Shown here: piece by piece, positions 52,347 to 61,013 of the stretch | How positions within the stretch are numbered: position 1 is the stretch's first letter | Layout of the letters: every line of letters starts with the position of its first letter | Source: Herbiconiux flava | GTDB taxonomy: Bacteria > Actinomycetota > Actinomycetes > Actinomycetales > Microbacteriaceae | Length of the DNA stretch: 64,000 bases | Direction of reading: 5' to 3' | Assembly: GCF_013409865.1 (NCBI RefSeq) | Contig: NZ_JACCBM010000001.1 | Span: 2,232,001 to 2,296,000, forward strand | The notes under the pieces: model-generated | The model's database searches: none | What the model was told of the DNA's origin: nothing | Seen by the model: only the letters and a program-made list of their open reading frames with translations | Position numbers and translations under genes: made by a program

Positions 52347-53485
52347 GCGGAGACCTCGATGGGGGAGGGGACGGAGGAGACGGGGGTGCCGTCCGCGGGC
52401 AGCACCCGGGCATCCGAGGAGGCCCAGCTGAGCTGCACGGGGGAGCCGTCGGCGATCGCGCCGAGGGCGGCCGCGGTGGCCCCGCTCGGCACCGACACGG
52501 TCATCACCGCGTCGGAGGCGAGCCGCACGTGGAACGTCCACTCGTCGCCGAGGAAGACCCGCTCGACGAGGGTGCCCAGAAGGGCGCCCGCAGGCGCAGC
52601 GGCCGACCCGGGCGACATGGTCACGCGCTCGGGACGGATGGCGAGGGTCACGCCCGAGCCCGGTCGAGCATCCGCGGGCACCGAGGCCGGCAGCGCACCC
52701 AGGCCGGGCACGACGACGCCGGTGCCCGCCGCGTCCACGACCCCGTCGAGCACGTTGCAGCTGCCGATGAAGGTCGCGACGAAGCGCGAGGCGGGGGCGT
52801 CGTAGATCTCGGTGGGGCTCGCGACCTGCAGCACCCGGCCCTCGCTCATCACCGCGATGCGGTCGCTCATGGTGAGCGCCTCCTCCTGGTCATGCGTGAC
52901 GTAGATGAAGGTGATGCCGACCTCGCGCTGCATGCGCTTGAGCTCGAACTGCATCTCCTTGCGGAGCTTCTGGTCGAGGGCGCCGAGCGGTTCGTCGAGC
53001 AGCACGACCGCGGGGCGTCCGACGACGGCGCGGGCGAGGGCGACGCGTTGACGCTGGCCTCCGGAGAGCTCGGCGGGCTTGCGCTCGGCGAAGGCCTCGA
53101 GGCGAACGAGGGCGAGAGCATCCTGGACCCGGCCGTCGATCTCGCGCTTCGGGGTGCGGCGCACCCGCAGCTCGAAGGCCACGTTCTCGTAGACCGAGAG
53201 GTGGGGGAACAGCGCGTAGCTCTGGAACAGCATGTTGAGGTCGCGCGACTTGGTCGGAACGCTGTCGACGTTCGTCCCGTCGAGCTCCACCGAGCCGCCG
53301 GTGGGCGTCTCGAAGCCGGTGATCATGCGCATCAGCGTGGTCTTGCCGCATCCGGACGGGCCGAGGATGCTGAAGAACTCGTTGCGGCCGATCTCGAGGT
53401 CGAGCGGCTCCACGACCTGATTGGCTCCGAAGCTCTTGGTGAGGCCGGTCAGCTTCACCGCCGGCGACTCGGTGGTCTCGTTCAT
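52343..53485 (-). CDS. ABC transporter ATP-binding protein, PotA type
   Basis: 380 aa. Walker A is LGPSGCGKTT (about residues 42-51), the signature LSGGQRQRVALARA and Walker B VVLLDEPLGALD follow, and the switch His is in VTHDQEEA. The C-terminal 130 residues form the TOBE domain typical of spermidine/putrescine or Fe3+-type importers. It powers uptake by the PotB/PotC-like permeases encoded upstream. It is the fourth gene of the operon, with the nitrilase gene overlapping its end. Confidence 0.9.
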   Translation of the reverse strand: MNETTESPAVKLTGLTKSFGANQVVEPLDLEIGRNEFFSILGPSGCGKTTLMRMITGFETPTGGSVELDGTNVDSVPTKSRDLNMLFQSYALFPHLSVYENVAFELRVRRTPKREIDGRVQDALALVRLEAFAERKPAELSGGQRQRVALARAVVGRPAVVLLDEPLGALDQKLRKEMQFELKRMQREVGITFIYVTHDQEEALTMSDRIAVMSEGRVLQVASPTEIYDAPASRFVATFIGSCNVLDGVVDAAGTGVVVPGLGALPASVPADARPGSGVTLAIRPERVTMSPGSAAAPAGALLGTLVERVFLGDEWTFHVRLASDAVMTVSVPSGATAAALGAIADGSPVQLSWASSDARVLPADGTPVSSVPSPIEVSA

Positions 53486-53516
53486 GACTGCTGTTCCTTC
53501 GGGAGGGGTGCGGAGC

Positions 53517-54590
53517 CTAGGAGGCGCGGACGCGGGTCCAGCCGTCCTGGAAGAACGCCAGGGCGTCTCCCGGGTCGACGATGAACTCGGAGTTCTGCAG
53601 GGACTCGGCCGGTGCGTAGATGGCGGGGTTCTCCACCTGCGACTGGTCGGCGACGAGCGGGAGAGCGGCCTCGTTGGTGGAGGCGAGCGAGGCGTCGTCG
53701 GTCACGAGCGCGGCGACCTCGGGGCGGAGGGTGTAGTTCAGCCACTGGTAGGCGGCGTCCTCGTTCGCGGTGCCCTTGACGATCGAGAAGCTGTCGGTCC
53801 AGAGGGTGCCGCCCTCCTCGGGGATGATGTACTTCACGTCGGGGTTGTTCTCGACCGCGGTGGCCGAGGTGGTGCCCGAGTAGGCCTCCGCGATGCAGGC
53901 GTCACCGGTGCCGACGAGGTCGGCGTAGTTCGTGCTGTTGTAGCCGCCGAGGAGCGCCTTCTGCTCGAGCAGCGAGTCGGTCGCGGTCTCGATGTCGGCC
54001 TCGTCGGTCGTCGTGGCGCTCAGCCCGTTCACCTGGAGACCGGCGATGTAGGCCGAGAGCATGTTGTCGAGCATGTAGACCTTGCCCGAGTAGGCGGGGT
54101 TCCACATGTCCTTCCAGCCGGTCACGGGTGCACCGGTGCAGGCCTCGTTGTACAGGATGCCCGTGGTGCCCCAGGCCCACGGGATCGAGTGCTCGTTGCC
54201 GGGGTCGAACGAGGGGTCGACGAACTTCTCGGCCAGGTTGTCGAAGCCCTCGAGCTTCGACTGGTCGATCGGCGCGACCAGGTCGCGCTCGACCATCAGC
54301 TGCACGGCGTACTGGCTGGGCTCGACGACGTCGTAGCCCGAGTTGCCCGCGGCGAGCTTGGAGATCATCGTCTCGTTGCTGTCGAAGGTGTCGACGGTGA
54401 CCGTGATGCCGGTCTCCTCCTCGAAGCCCGAGATGACCGAGTCGGGGATCTCGCCCGCCCAGGCGTAGATCGACAGCGAGCCGTCGCCGGCCGCTCCCGA
54501 GGAGGAGGCGTCGCCGCCGGCGGAACAGCCGGCGAGCACGGTGGCCGAGGCCAGCGTCAGGGCGCCGAGCGCCAGGACCTTCTTGTTCAT
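53517..54590 (-). CDS. Solute-binding lipoprotein, PotD type
   Basis: 357 aa with a lipoprotein signal: MNKKVLALGALTLASATVLA, lipobox LAGC (Cys22), then a Ser/Gly linker. The mature protein has LSIYAWAGEIPDSVISGFEE, YDVVEPSQYAVQLMVERDLV and IPWAWGTTGILYNEACTGAP, which match PotD/PotF polyamine-binding proteins. AYQWLNYTLRPEVAALV is the typical C-terminal part. It delivers an organic cation or polyamine-like compound to the membrane permeases. Spacing of 97 bases from the permease gene leaves room for a higher-expression signal. Confidence 0.88.
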   Translation of the reverse strand: MNKKVLALGALTLASATVLAGCSAGGDASSSGAAGDGSLSIYAWAGEIPDSVISGFEEETGITVTVDTFDSNETMISKLAAGNSGYDVVEPSQYAVQLMVERDLVAPIDQSKLEGFDNLAEKFVDPSFDPGNEHSIPWAWGTTGILYNEACTGAPVTGWKDMWNPAYSGKVYMLDNMLSAYIAGLQVNGLSATTTDEADIETATDSLLEQKALLGGYNSTNYADLVGTGDACIAEAYSGTTSATAVENNPDVKYIIPEEGGTLWTDSFSIVKGTANEDAAYQWLNYTLRPEVAALVTDDASLASTNEAALPLVADQSQVENPAIYAPAESLQNSEFIVDPGDALAFFQDGWTRVRAS

Positions 54591-54687
54591 GTGGGTGTCT
54601 TTTCGTGAGGGGTCGGATGGTGCAGGAGGGTGGGTGGTGCGGTGGTGCGGTCTGATGTGGGCCGGTCCGGCTCGGGGCCGCGCCGGC

Positions 54688-55476
54688 TCAAGGAGTGGTG
54701 GTGGGGCCCGCCAGGATGCGGCGCATCTGCGAGACGCCGACGGCGAGGATGACGCCGAGGGTGGCCACGACCAGCAGCGTGCCGAGCGCGTTCAGCTCGG
54801 GGGTGAGGCCGGTGCGCAGGGTCGAGTAGATGCGGAGCGGCAGCGTGGTGGTGCCGACGCCCGCGGTGAACGTCGAGATGACGATGTTCGAGAACGAGGT
54901 GGTGAAGCTGAGCAGGAAGGCCGCCAGGATGCTCGGCCTCAGCAGCGGGAACAGCACCCGCCGGAACGTCACCCACGGTGACGCGCCCAGATCGGTGGCC
55001 GCCTCGGAGAGGCTCGGGTCGAGCGAGCTCATCGCCCCCATCAGCACGAGCGTCGCGAGCGGCAGCGTGATCACGACGTGACCCAGCACCAGCGTCAGCA
55101 GTCCGGTCGGGATGCCCGCCGTGCTGAACACGGTCAGCAGCGACACCCCGAGCACGATCTCGGGCACGATCAGCGGGATCAGGATGGCGCCGACGAAGAA
55201 CGCGCGGCCCTTCACCCGGAACCGCACTAGGGCGAAGGCGGTGAGGAAGCCGATCACGGTGGCGAGCAGCGCGGCGATCAGCCCCACGACCGCGCTCGTG
55301 CGGAGCGCCTCGAGCAGCATCCGGTCGGCGAACAGCTCGGCGTACCAGCGGAAGGTGAAGCCGTCGAAGCGGTAGCTGACCTCGGAGGAGTTGAAGGAGT
55401 AGACGATCAGCGCCGCGATCGGCAGGTAGAGGAAGACGAAGACCGCTCGGGCGATCCAGGAGGTGAGGCGATCCAT
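54688..55476 (-). CDS. ABC transporter permease, PotC type
   Basis: 262 aa from ATG 55476, which overlaps the preceding stop by one base (TGATG). About six transmembrane helices; the EAA loop reads LSEAATDLGASPWVTFRRVL, the site contacting the ATPase. FNSSEVSYRFDGFTFRWYAE is a PotC-like N-terminal loop. It forms the channel with the PotB-type permease. Confidence 0.88.
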   Translation of the reverse strand: MDRLTSWIARAVFVFLYLPIAALIVYSFNSSEVSYRFDGFTFRWYAELFADRMLLEALRTSAVVGLIAALLATVIGFLTAFALVRFRVKGRAFFVGAILIPLIVPEIVLGVSLLTVFSTAGIPTGLLTLVLGHVVITLPLATLVLMGAMSSLDPSLSEAATDLGASPWVTFRRVLFPLLRPSILAAFLLSFTTSFSNIVISTFTAGVGTTTLPLRIYSTLRTGLTPELNALGTLLVVATLGVILAVGVSQMRRILAGPTTTP

Positions 55477-56414
55477 CACGCGGCCTTTCGGGTGGCGGTG
55501 GTTCGGGCGGCGCCGGTCGCGGCGGCACCCGTGCGTGTGGCGCGGTTGCGGCGGGCGCCGTTCCGCAGCAGCAGCCCCGCCCCGGCGACCGAGGCGAGCA
55601 TCAGGATGAGCACGACCATCGACAGCGCGGCCCCCAGCGGCTCGTTGCGGAACTCGGTGAACAGCGTGACGATCAGGTTGCCGACCAGAGGGTCCTTGCC
55701 GCCGCCGAGCAGCACCGGGATGACGAAGACGCCGAGCGTGGGAACGAAGGTCAGCATCACCGCCGAGGCGAGTCCCGAGGCCGACAGCGGCAGGAAGACG
55801 CGAGCGTGGGTCTGCCACCAGCCGGCGCCGAGGTCGGCCGCCGCCTCCTTCAGGCTCGGGTCGATCGAGCGCATCGAGGCGTAGATCGGGAACACCGCCA
55901 CCGGGAGGAACGCGTAGAGGAGGGACAGGGTCACGGCCAGCTGCGAGGGCACGAGCGATTGCGCATCCACCCCGAACGCCCTGAGTAGCGAGATGAACGG
56001 GCCGCCCGAGCCGAGCAGCGTGATCCACGCGAAGGTGCGGACGAGGAAGTCGGTGAGGAACGGGATGATCACGAGCACGAGCAGCACCGGCTGCAGCGAG
56101 GCGCGGCGGGTGGCGATGTAGTAGGCCACGATGTAGCCGACGACGGTGCAGACGACCGCGTTCAGCAGCGCCATGCCGAGGCTGTAACCGAGCGTCTTCA
56201 GGTACACCGGGTCGATCAGCTTCGCGTAGTTGTCGAGGGTGAATCCACCGAGGTTGCCGCCCAGAGGGTCGCTGATCGCAAAGCTGTCGCGGGCGATGAC
56301 GAGCATCGGCACGATCACGAGCAGCACGATCACGGCGAGGGCGGGCAGCAGCATGAGGCAGCCGGCGGCCGACGGCGCGATGCGGCCCCGGCGGGCTGAT
56401 CTCGATGCGTTCAC
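55476..56414 (-). CDS. ABC transporter permease, PotB type
   Basis: 312 aa, first gene of the transporter/catabolic operon. About six transmembrane helices; the EAA loop reads LKEAAADLGAGWWQTHARVF. The RDSFAISDPLGGNLGGFTLD loop after the first helix is typical of PotB. The C-terminus has a basic Arg/Thr/Ala tail (NGARRNRATRTGAAATGAAR). It is transcribed from the intergenic region 56415-56660, which carries an inverted repeat. Confidence 0.88.
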   Translation of the reverse strand: MNASRSARRGRIAPSAAGCLMLLPALAVIVLLVIVPMLVIARDSFAISDPLGGNLGGFTLDNYAKLIDPVYLKTLGYSLGMALLNAVVCTVVGYIVAYYIATRRASLQPVLLVLVIIPFLTDFLVRTFAWITLLGSGGPFISLLRAFGVDAQSLVPSQLAVTLSLLYAFLPVAVFPIYASMRSIDPSLKEAAADLGAGWWQTHARVFLPLSASGLASAVMLTFVPTLGVFVIPVLLGGGKDPLVGNLIVTLFTEFRNEPLGAALSMVVLILMLASVAGAGLLLRNGARRNRATRTGAAATGAARTTATRKAA

Positions 56415-56534
56415 GGTTCGTTCCTCGGATGTTCGGCGGCAGTATCGACGGGACCGGCAGTCTCATCGTTTGACGTCCATCCTGCGATACCCGGCGAGCC
56501 GGTCTCGCGGGGAGTGCCTCGAAATCCGTCGGCG

Positions 56535-56579
56535 CCGTGTTTCGTGTCGACGCATTTCGCAGTGGCCGCCGAAACACGG
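56535..56579. promoter_or_regulatory. Inverted repeat between deoR-type gene and pot operon
   Basis: CCGTGTTTCG (56535-56544) and its perfect complement CGAAACACGG (56570-56579) enclose 25 bases containing another TTTCG. The region lies upstream of the PotB-type gene and downstream of the DeoR gene. It could be an operator (DeoR-type proteins often bind repeated TTTCG/CGAAA) or a terminator of the regulator gene. Confidence 0.4.
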
Positions 56580-56660
56580 GGGCTGCCGCCCCGGGATTCC
56601 GGGCCCCGTGATGGCGGAGATTCGCAGGCGGTCACGAATCGACGGCCGGGTGATGAGGAG

Positions 56661-57473
56661 TCAGCCGGTGGCGCGGCGTGCGGTCGGCCCGGCCAGAATC
56701 ACGGAGACGCCCTGGTCCCGGATGCCCGCAGCCACCGGTTCGCTGAGGCCGGCGTCGGTGATGATCATGTCGACGTCGTCGAGACCGAAGATCCGGTATC
56801 GGCCGAAGCTGCCGTATTTGGAGGAACCCGCCACGAGCACCGACTCGGAGGACACGGCGATCGCTGTCTTCTTCAGCTCGACCTTCGACTCGGCGGGCGT
56901 GGTCACGCCACGGTGCAGATCCCACGAGCTCGAGGAGAGGAAGGCGATGTCGACCGACAGCTCTCGGAGCGCCAGCGCGGCGAGCCGACCGACGGTCGAC
57001 TGGTTCGCCTTCTCGACGCGGCCGCCCAGAGCGATGATGTCGGCGGTCGGGTGGTCGAGGAACGACCCGACGACTGCGAGGTCGTTCGACACGACCGTGA
57101 GGTCGGCCAGCGAATCGAGGTATGGGCGCATGGCCTGAATGGTGGTGCCGGCGTCGAGGAACACCGTCATGCCGTCTTGCACGAGCCGGGCGGCCTCGGC
57201 GGCCATCGCATCCTTCTCGAGCAGGTCGCGCGTCGACTTCTCCAACCGCGACGGCTCGACGGACAGGCGTGAGGAGATCTTCGCGCCGCCGGGAGTGGCG
57301 AGCACGCGGCCGGCCGACTCGAGGGCGGCGATGTCGCGGCGGATGGTCATCTGGCTCACGCCGAGCAGCGCGGTGAGCTGGTGATAGCTCATCACCGACT
57401 CCCGGCGCAGGTGCTTCACGATCAGTTCGCGACGCTGCTCGGGGATCAGCGGCGTCTCATCCGGATCGGACAC
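56661..57473 (-). CDS. DeoR-family transcriptional regulator
   Basis: GTG start at 57473 after GAGGAGG; 270 aa. The N-terminal HTH_DeoR is LIPEQRRELIVKHLRRESVM with LLGVSQMTIRRDIAALESAG; the C-terminal sugar-phosphate-binding domain shows MTVFLDAGTTIQAMRPYLDS, SNDLAVVG and VLVAGSSKYG. DeoR regulators usually repress sugar catabolism until a phosphorylated intermediate is present. It lies 23 bases after the OtnC-like gene on the same strand and probably regulates the whole divergent sugar-acid cluster. Confidence 0.88.
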   Translation of the reverse strand: MSDPDETPLIPEQRRELIVKHLRRESVMSYHQLTALLGVSQMTIRRDIAALESAGRVLATPGGAKISSRLSVEPSRLEKSTRDLLEKDAMAAEAARLVQDGMTVFLDAGTTIQAMRPYLDSLADLTVVSNDLAVVGSFLDHPTADIIALGGRVEKANQSTVGRLAALALRELSVDIAFLSSSSWDLHRGVTTPAESKVELKKTAIAVSSESVLVAGSSKYGSFGRYRIFGLDDVDMIITDAGLSEPVAAGIRDQGVSVILAGPTARRATG

Positions 57474-57496
57474 GTCACCTCCTCGACCCGACCAGC

Positions 57497-58198
57497 TTAG
57501 GGGGTCGACCGAACGGCGGCGGCGGTCCACGGAGTTCCCCACTTCCGGCTCAGCGCCGCGATGTCGGCCTCGGGCAGCAGGCGACGGGCACGCCCGTCGG
57601 TGAGCAGGGCGATCCGGCACGCCTCCTCGAGTTCGATGGCGGCTTCGACGGCCCGATCCGGGTCGAGGGCGCTGACGATCTGTCCGTGGTTGGCGAGAAC
57701 CGCCGCGTGGAAGGGCAGGTCGCGCTCGAGCACCAGTTCTCCGAGCTCGGGGCTGCCGGGCACCCGGAACGGGATGAGCGGCGCCTGGCCGACGCGCATG
57801 ACGAAGTAGGGCGTCAGCGGGGGCACCGCGGAGTTGTCGCTCCAGGGCTCGAGGCAGGAGAGCGCGACGGCGTTGGGGGAATGCACGTGCACCACAGCGG
57901 TGTGCTCGGGGTTCTTGGCGTAGAACGCGAGGTGCAGCGACGTCTCCTTCGACGCCCGGGGCCCGTCGAGGTGGCGGCCGGAGCGATCGAGCACGGCCAC
58001 GTCGTCGCGCGTGAGGCGGCCGAGGTCGGTGCCGGTGCCGGTCGCGTAGATCAGATCTTCGTGCACGATGCTCACGTTGCCGCTCGAGCCCGGGCTGACG
58101 CCGGCCGCCGAGATGCGGGCGCCCATGGTCATCACCACGTCGACCGGGGCCCGGCGGCCGATGGTCGGGGGAGTGGAGAGCGCGGATGCGTCGGTCAC
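57497..58198 (-). CDS. otnC: Class II aldolase/adducin family, OtnC-like
   Basis: 233 aa from GTG 58198, overlapping otnK (GTGA). Class II aldolase motifs: SAAGVSPGSSGNVSIVHEDL, SKETSLHLAFYAKNPEHTAV and VHVHSPNAVA (zinc-binding His pair), then FHAAVLANHGQIVSALDP with the third His. Next to an OtnK-like kinase the best assignment is 3-oxo-tetronate 4-phosphate decarboxylase, which yields dihydroxyacetone phosphate and CO2. An L-fuculose- or ribulose-phosphate-type aldolase is the alternative. Confidence 0.75.
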   Translation of the reverse strand: MTDASALSTPPTIGRRAPVDVVMTMGARISAAGVSPGSSGNVSIVHEDLIYATGTGTDLGRLTRDDVAVLDRSGRHLDGPRASKETSLHLAFYAKNPEHTAVVHVHSPNAVALSCLEPWSDNSAVPPLTPYFVMRVGQAPLIPFRVPGSPELGELVLERDLPFHAAVLANHGQIVSALDPDRAVEAAIELEEACRIALLTDGRARRLLPEADIAALSRKWGTPWTAAAVRSTP

Positions 58199-59487
58199 GA
58201 GAGAACCTTCCAGGCGGTGGTGAAGAGGTCGTCGGCGCCGAAGTTCCCCGACTTGAGGGCGAGGGCGACGGTCGGGGGGTGCGCGCGGGCGGCAGCGCCC
58301 GCGGCAGACCGAGCGGACACGTCCTCGGTGTCCGCGAGCGCCCAGCAGACGCCCGGGGCGAGCTGGGGACCGATCAGCAGGCGGCGACATCCGAGCGCGG
58401 TGGCGACGGCGCCCGAGGTCTCGCCCCCCGCCACCACGATGCGCCGCACACCGAGACGGTGCACCGCCTCGTGCGCGATGCGGGCGAGGACGCGCTCGAC
58501 GGCGGCGGCCGGGTCGGCCGTGGAACGCGCATCCGTCGCCCTGATGTCGTCGAGCGTCGCCACCGAGTAGATCACCGGGAGGGAGTCGTCGGCGAGACCC
58601 GCGAGCCAGGAGAGGGTGTCGGTGAGCAGACCATCCGGGTCGGCCAGGGCGCGGTCGATGTCGAGCTTGAAGCCCTGGGCGCCGGCCGCGAGGGCGTTCG
58701 CTATTTGAGCGCGGGTCTTCGCCGAGGCGCTGCCGCACAGCACGAGGCGACGGCCGTCCGGTGCCTCGAAGGGCTGGGCGGCGGGATCGTGGTCGCCCTG
58801 CATCCCGAAGGCGAGCCCGGCGCTGCCCGAGAGCACTCGCCAGTCGGCGGTGGCCGCATGGATCGTCGCCAGGTCGTCGTCGGTGACGGCGTCGACCACC
58901 GCGTAGGCGGACGCCGACTCCTCGAGCGCCGAACGAACCTGCTCGGGCCCCTGTCGCACGATCTCGAGCGAAACCTCGCTGATCGAACGAGGCGTCTGAG
59001 GGGCCAGGATGTCGGCCACCCTCGACTCGGTCATGGGAGTGAGCGGGTGGTGCCGCATGGGGGAGTCGCTCAGCAGCTCGCCCTCGACGAAGAGTCGCCC
59101 TTGGCGCACGGTTCGCCCGTTGTCGGGGAACGAGGGGACGACGACGGTTCGGGTGGCACCGACCTCGTCGAGCACCGCGTCGAGGATCGGGCCGATGTTG
59201 CCGGTGCGGGTGGAGTCGAAGGTGGAGCAGTACTTGACGAAGTACTGCTCGGGCTGGAGCTCCGACAACTTCTGGATGGCTGCGAGTGACCGGTCGACGG
59301 CCTCGCGAACGGGCGCGGTGCGGGTCTTGAGGGCGACGATGACGGCGTCGAGTCCGTCGGCTTCTCCGGCTCGGGGCACCGCGTCGGGGTCGAGTGCCAC
59401 CGCCACGCGGAAGCCCCTCTCTCTCAGCGATGTCGCGAGGTCGGTGGCGCCGGTGAAGTCGTCGGCGATGGCACCCAGGCGCAGCAC
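58195..59487 (-). CDS. otnK: DUF1537-family kinase, OtnK-like (3-oxo-tetronate kinase)
   Basis: GTG 59487 with GAGGAGG at proper spacing is chosen over an ATG at 59517; 430 aa. The N-terminal sugar-acid-binding domain has LGAIADDFTGATDLATSLRE and YFVKYCSTFDSTRTGNIGPI; the C-terminal nucleotide-binding domain has RRIVVAGGETSGAVATALGC. This is the four-carbon acid sugar kinase (DUF1537) family. OtnK phosphorylates 3-oxo-tetronate at C4; related OiaK acts on 3-oxo-isoapionate. It is the first gene of the minus-strand arm and is divergent from the oxidoreductase. Confidence 0.82.
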   Translation of the reverse strand: MLRLGAIADDFTGATDLATSLRERGFRVAVALDPDAVPRAGEADGLDAVIVALKTRTAPVREAVDRSLAAIQKLSELQPEQYFVKYCSTFDSTRTGNIGPILDAVLDEVGATRTVVVPSFPDNGRTVRQGRLFVEGELLSDSPMRHHPLTPMTESRVADILAPQTPRSISEVSLEIVRQGPEQVRSALEESASAYAVVDAVTDDDLATIHAATADWRVLSGSAGLAFGMQGDHDPAAQPFEAPDGRRLVLCGSASAKTRAQIANALAAGAQGFKLDIDRALADPDGLLTDTLSWLAGLADDSLPVIYSVATLDDIRATDARSTADPAAAVERVLARIAHEAVHRLGVRRIVVAGGETSGAVATALGCRRLLIGPQLAPGVCWALADTEDVSARSAAGAAARAHPPTVALALKSGNFGADDLFTTAWKVLS

Positions 59488-59672
59488 GGCGTCCTCCTCT
59501 TCGAGCTGTCTGAACACGATGCCGTCATTCCATCACATGTGAATCGGTGTTGCAAAGTTTGAAAATTTGATCACGCAATGTGTATGGTTGGCGAATCGTC
59601 GACGGCTCCTACCGGCCACGACGCACGATCTCGACCAACGAACGCGCGGAACGAACCGTGCAGACGGGACCA
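59488..59672. promoter_or_regulatory. Divergent promoter region of sugar-acid cluster
   Basis: AT-richer than its surroundings. It holds TCACATGTGA, a perfect palindrome at 59533-59542, and the near-symmetric CAAAGTTTGAAAATTTG at 59553-59569 with two TTTGA direct repeats. Both are plausible operator sites for the DeoR regulator in the shared promoter of the kinase and oxidoreductase operons. Confidence 0.45.
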
Positions 59673-61013
59673 ATGGTGAATTCCCCCGAGCTCCACCCGC
59701 CCATCGGAGCGGACGTGCGCGTGGCCCTCACCGGGGCGCGCGGCGGATTCGGCCGCACGTTCCTCGCCCAGCTGAGGGCGGTGCCACGACTTGTCGCCAC
59801 CCAGCTCATCGACCCCGACACCGCGGGCGTCCGCGCCATGCTCGACGAACTCGGATTCGACGCCGCCCGCGCTGCGCCGGCGCTCGTGCCCGACGCCGAG
59901 CACATCGACTGGAGCGCGATCGACGTGCTGGTCGAGGCCACCGGTCGCATCGACGCCGGCTACGACTACGCGTCCACCGCGATCGCGCACGGCGTGCACG
60001 TCGTGATGGTGAGCAAGGAGGTGGAATCCCTCGCCGGAGTCACCCTGGCCGAGGCGGCCCGAGTGGCCGGGGTGCGCTACCTTCCGGGCGACGGCGATCA
60101 GCCCGCCAATCTCGTGCGGCTCGTCGACTGGGTCGAGCGCACCGGCCTCGAGGTCGTGGCGCTCGGCAAGTCGGGGGAGTACGACCTCGTCTACGACCCG
60201 CGCGCCGCGATCGTGGCACAGCTCGAGCAGGAGATCGACGGTTCGGCGCTGGCCGATCTGCTCGACCTCGGCGATGACATCGCCGGCCGCCTCGACGCCC
60301 GGGCCGCGGTGGTGTCGTCGCTGAAGCGCTCGGCCGCCGCCGACGCCTGCGAAATGGCGGTCGTGTCGCTCTACACGGGTGCCGTCGCCGACGTCGACAC
60401 TCTGCACTACCCGGTCGCCCGGCCCGACGAGCTCGCCGACATCTACTCCCATGTCTCCGAAGGCGGCATCCGGATGCGCGAGCGCTCGCTCGACGTCTTC
60501 TCGATGCTGCGGCTGCCGGGCGAGGCGAGCTTCGCGGGCGGCGTGTTCGCCGTGGTCCGCACCAACGATCCCGTCACCTGGGATCTGCTCCGCGGGAAGG
60601 GACACGTCGTCTCCCGTTCCGGTGCGTACGCCTGCCTCTACTGGCCGTACCACGCCATGGGGGTAGAGACCGTGCTCACGGTCCTCGACGCCGCCGATGG
60701 AACGGCTCCCGAGCGCCGGCCCCGCCAGCACACCGTGCTCGCCGCCCGGGCCACCGCGCCGCTTGCGGCCGGCACCCGCTTCCGCGTCGAGGGCCACCAT
60801 CACGAGATCGCCGGTGTCGCTCCGGTCATCCTCGACCGCGATGTCGCCGCGCACCTCGACGACCCGGCGACGCCGCAGCTCGCTCCCTACTACCTACTGA
60901 GCGGCGCGGTGCTTCTGCGCGACGTCGCCGAGGGTGAGCAGATCGCCCTGGCCGACCTCGACGAGATGCCCGAGCGGGCACTCGCCGCCTTCTCCTCGGG
61001 CTTCGCGCTGTGA
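59673..61013 (+). CDS. NAD(P)-dependent oxidoreductase with SAF domain
   Basis: Start ATG 59673 (MVNSPELHPP); an ATG at 59580 would add 31 residues. The 446-aa protein has a homoserine-dehydrogenase-like Rossmann domain (VRVALTGARGGFGRTFLAQL), followed by VLVEATGRIDAGYDYASTAI and VVMVSKEVESLAG. The C-terminal 90 residues are a SAF domain (GAVLLRDVAEGEQIALADLD). Such proteins occur in sugar-acid catabolic clusters and presumably oxidise a hydroxy acid. The neighbouring OtnK/OtnC-like enzymes suggest it produces their 3-oxo acid. The stop overlaps the amidohydrolase start by four bases. Confidence 0.75.
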   Translation: MVNSPELHPPIGADVRVALTGARGGFGRTFLAQLRAVPRLVATQLIDPDTAGVRAMLDELGFDAARAAPALVPDAEHIDWSAIDVLVEATGRIDAGYDYASTAIAHGVHVVMVSKEVESLAGVTLAEAARVAGVRYLPGDGDQPANLVRLVDWVERTGLEVVALGKSGEYDLVYDPRAAIVAQLEQEIDGSALADLLDLGDDIAGRLDARAAVVSSLKRSAAADACEMAVVSLYTGAVADVDTLHYPVARPDELADIYSHVSEGGIRMRERSLDVFSMLRLPGEASFAGGVFAVVRTNDPVTWDLLRGKGHVVSRSGAYACLYWPYHAMGVETVLTVLDAADGTAPERRPRQHTVLAARATAPLAAGTRFRVEGHHHEIAGVAPVILDRDVAAHLDDPATPQLAPYYLLSGAVLLRDVAEGEQIALADLDEMPERALAAFSSGFAL

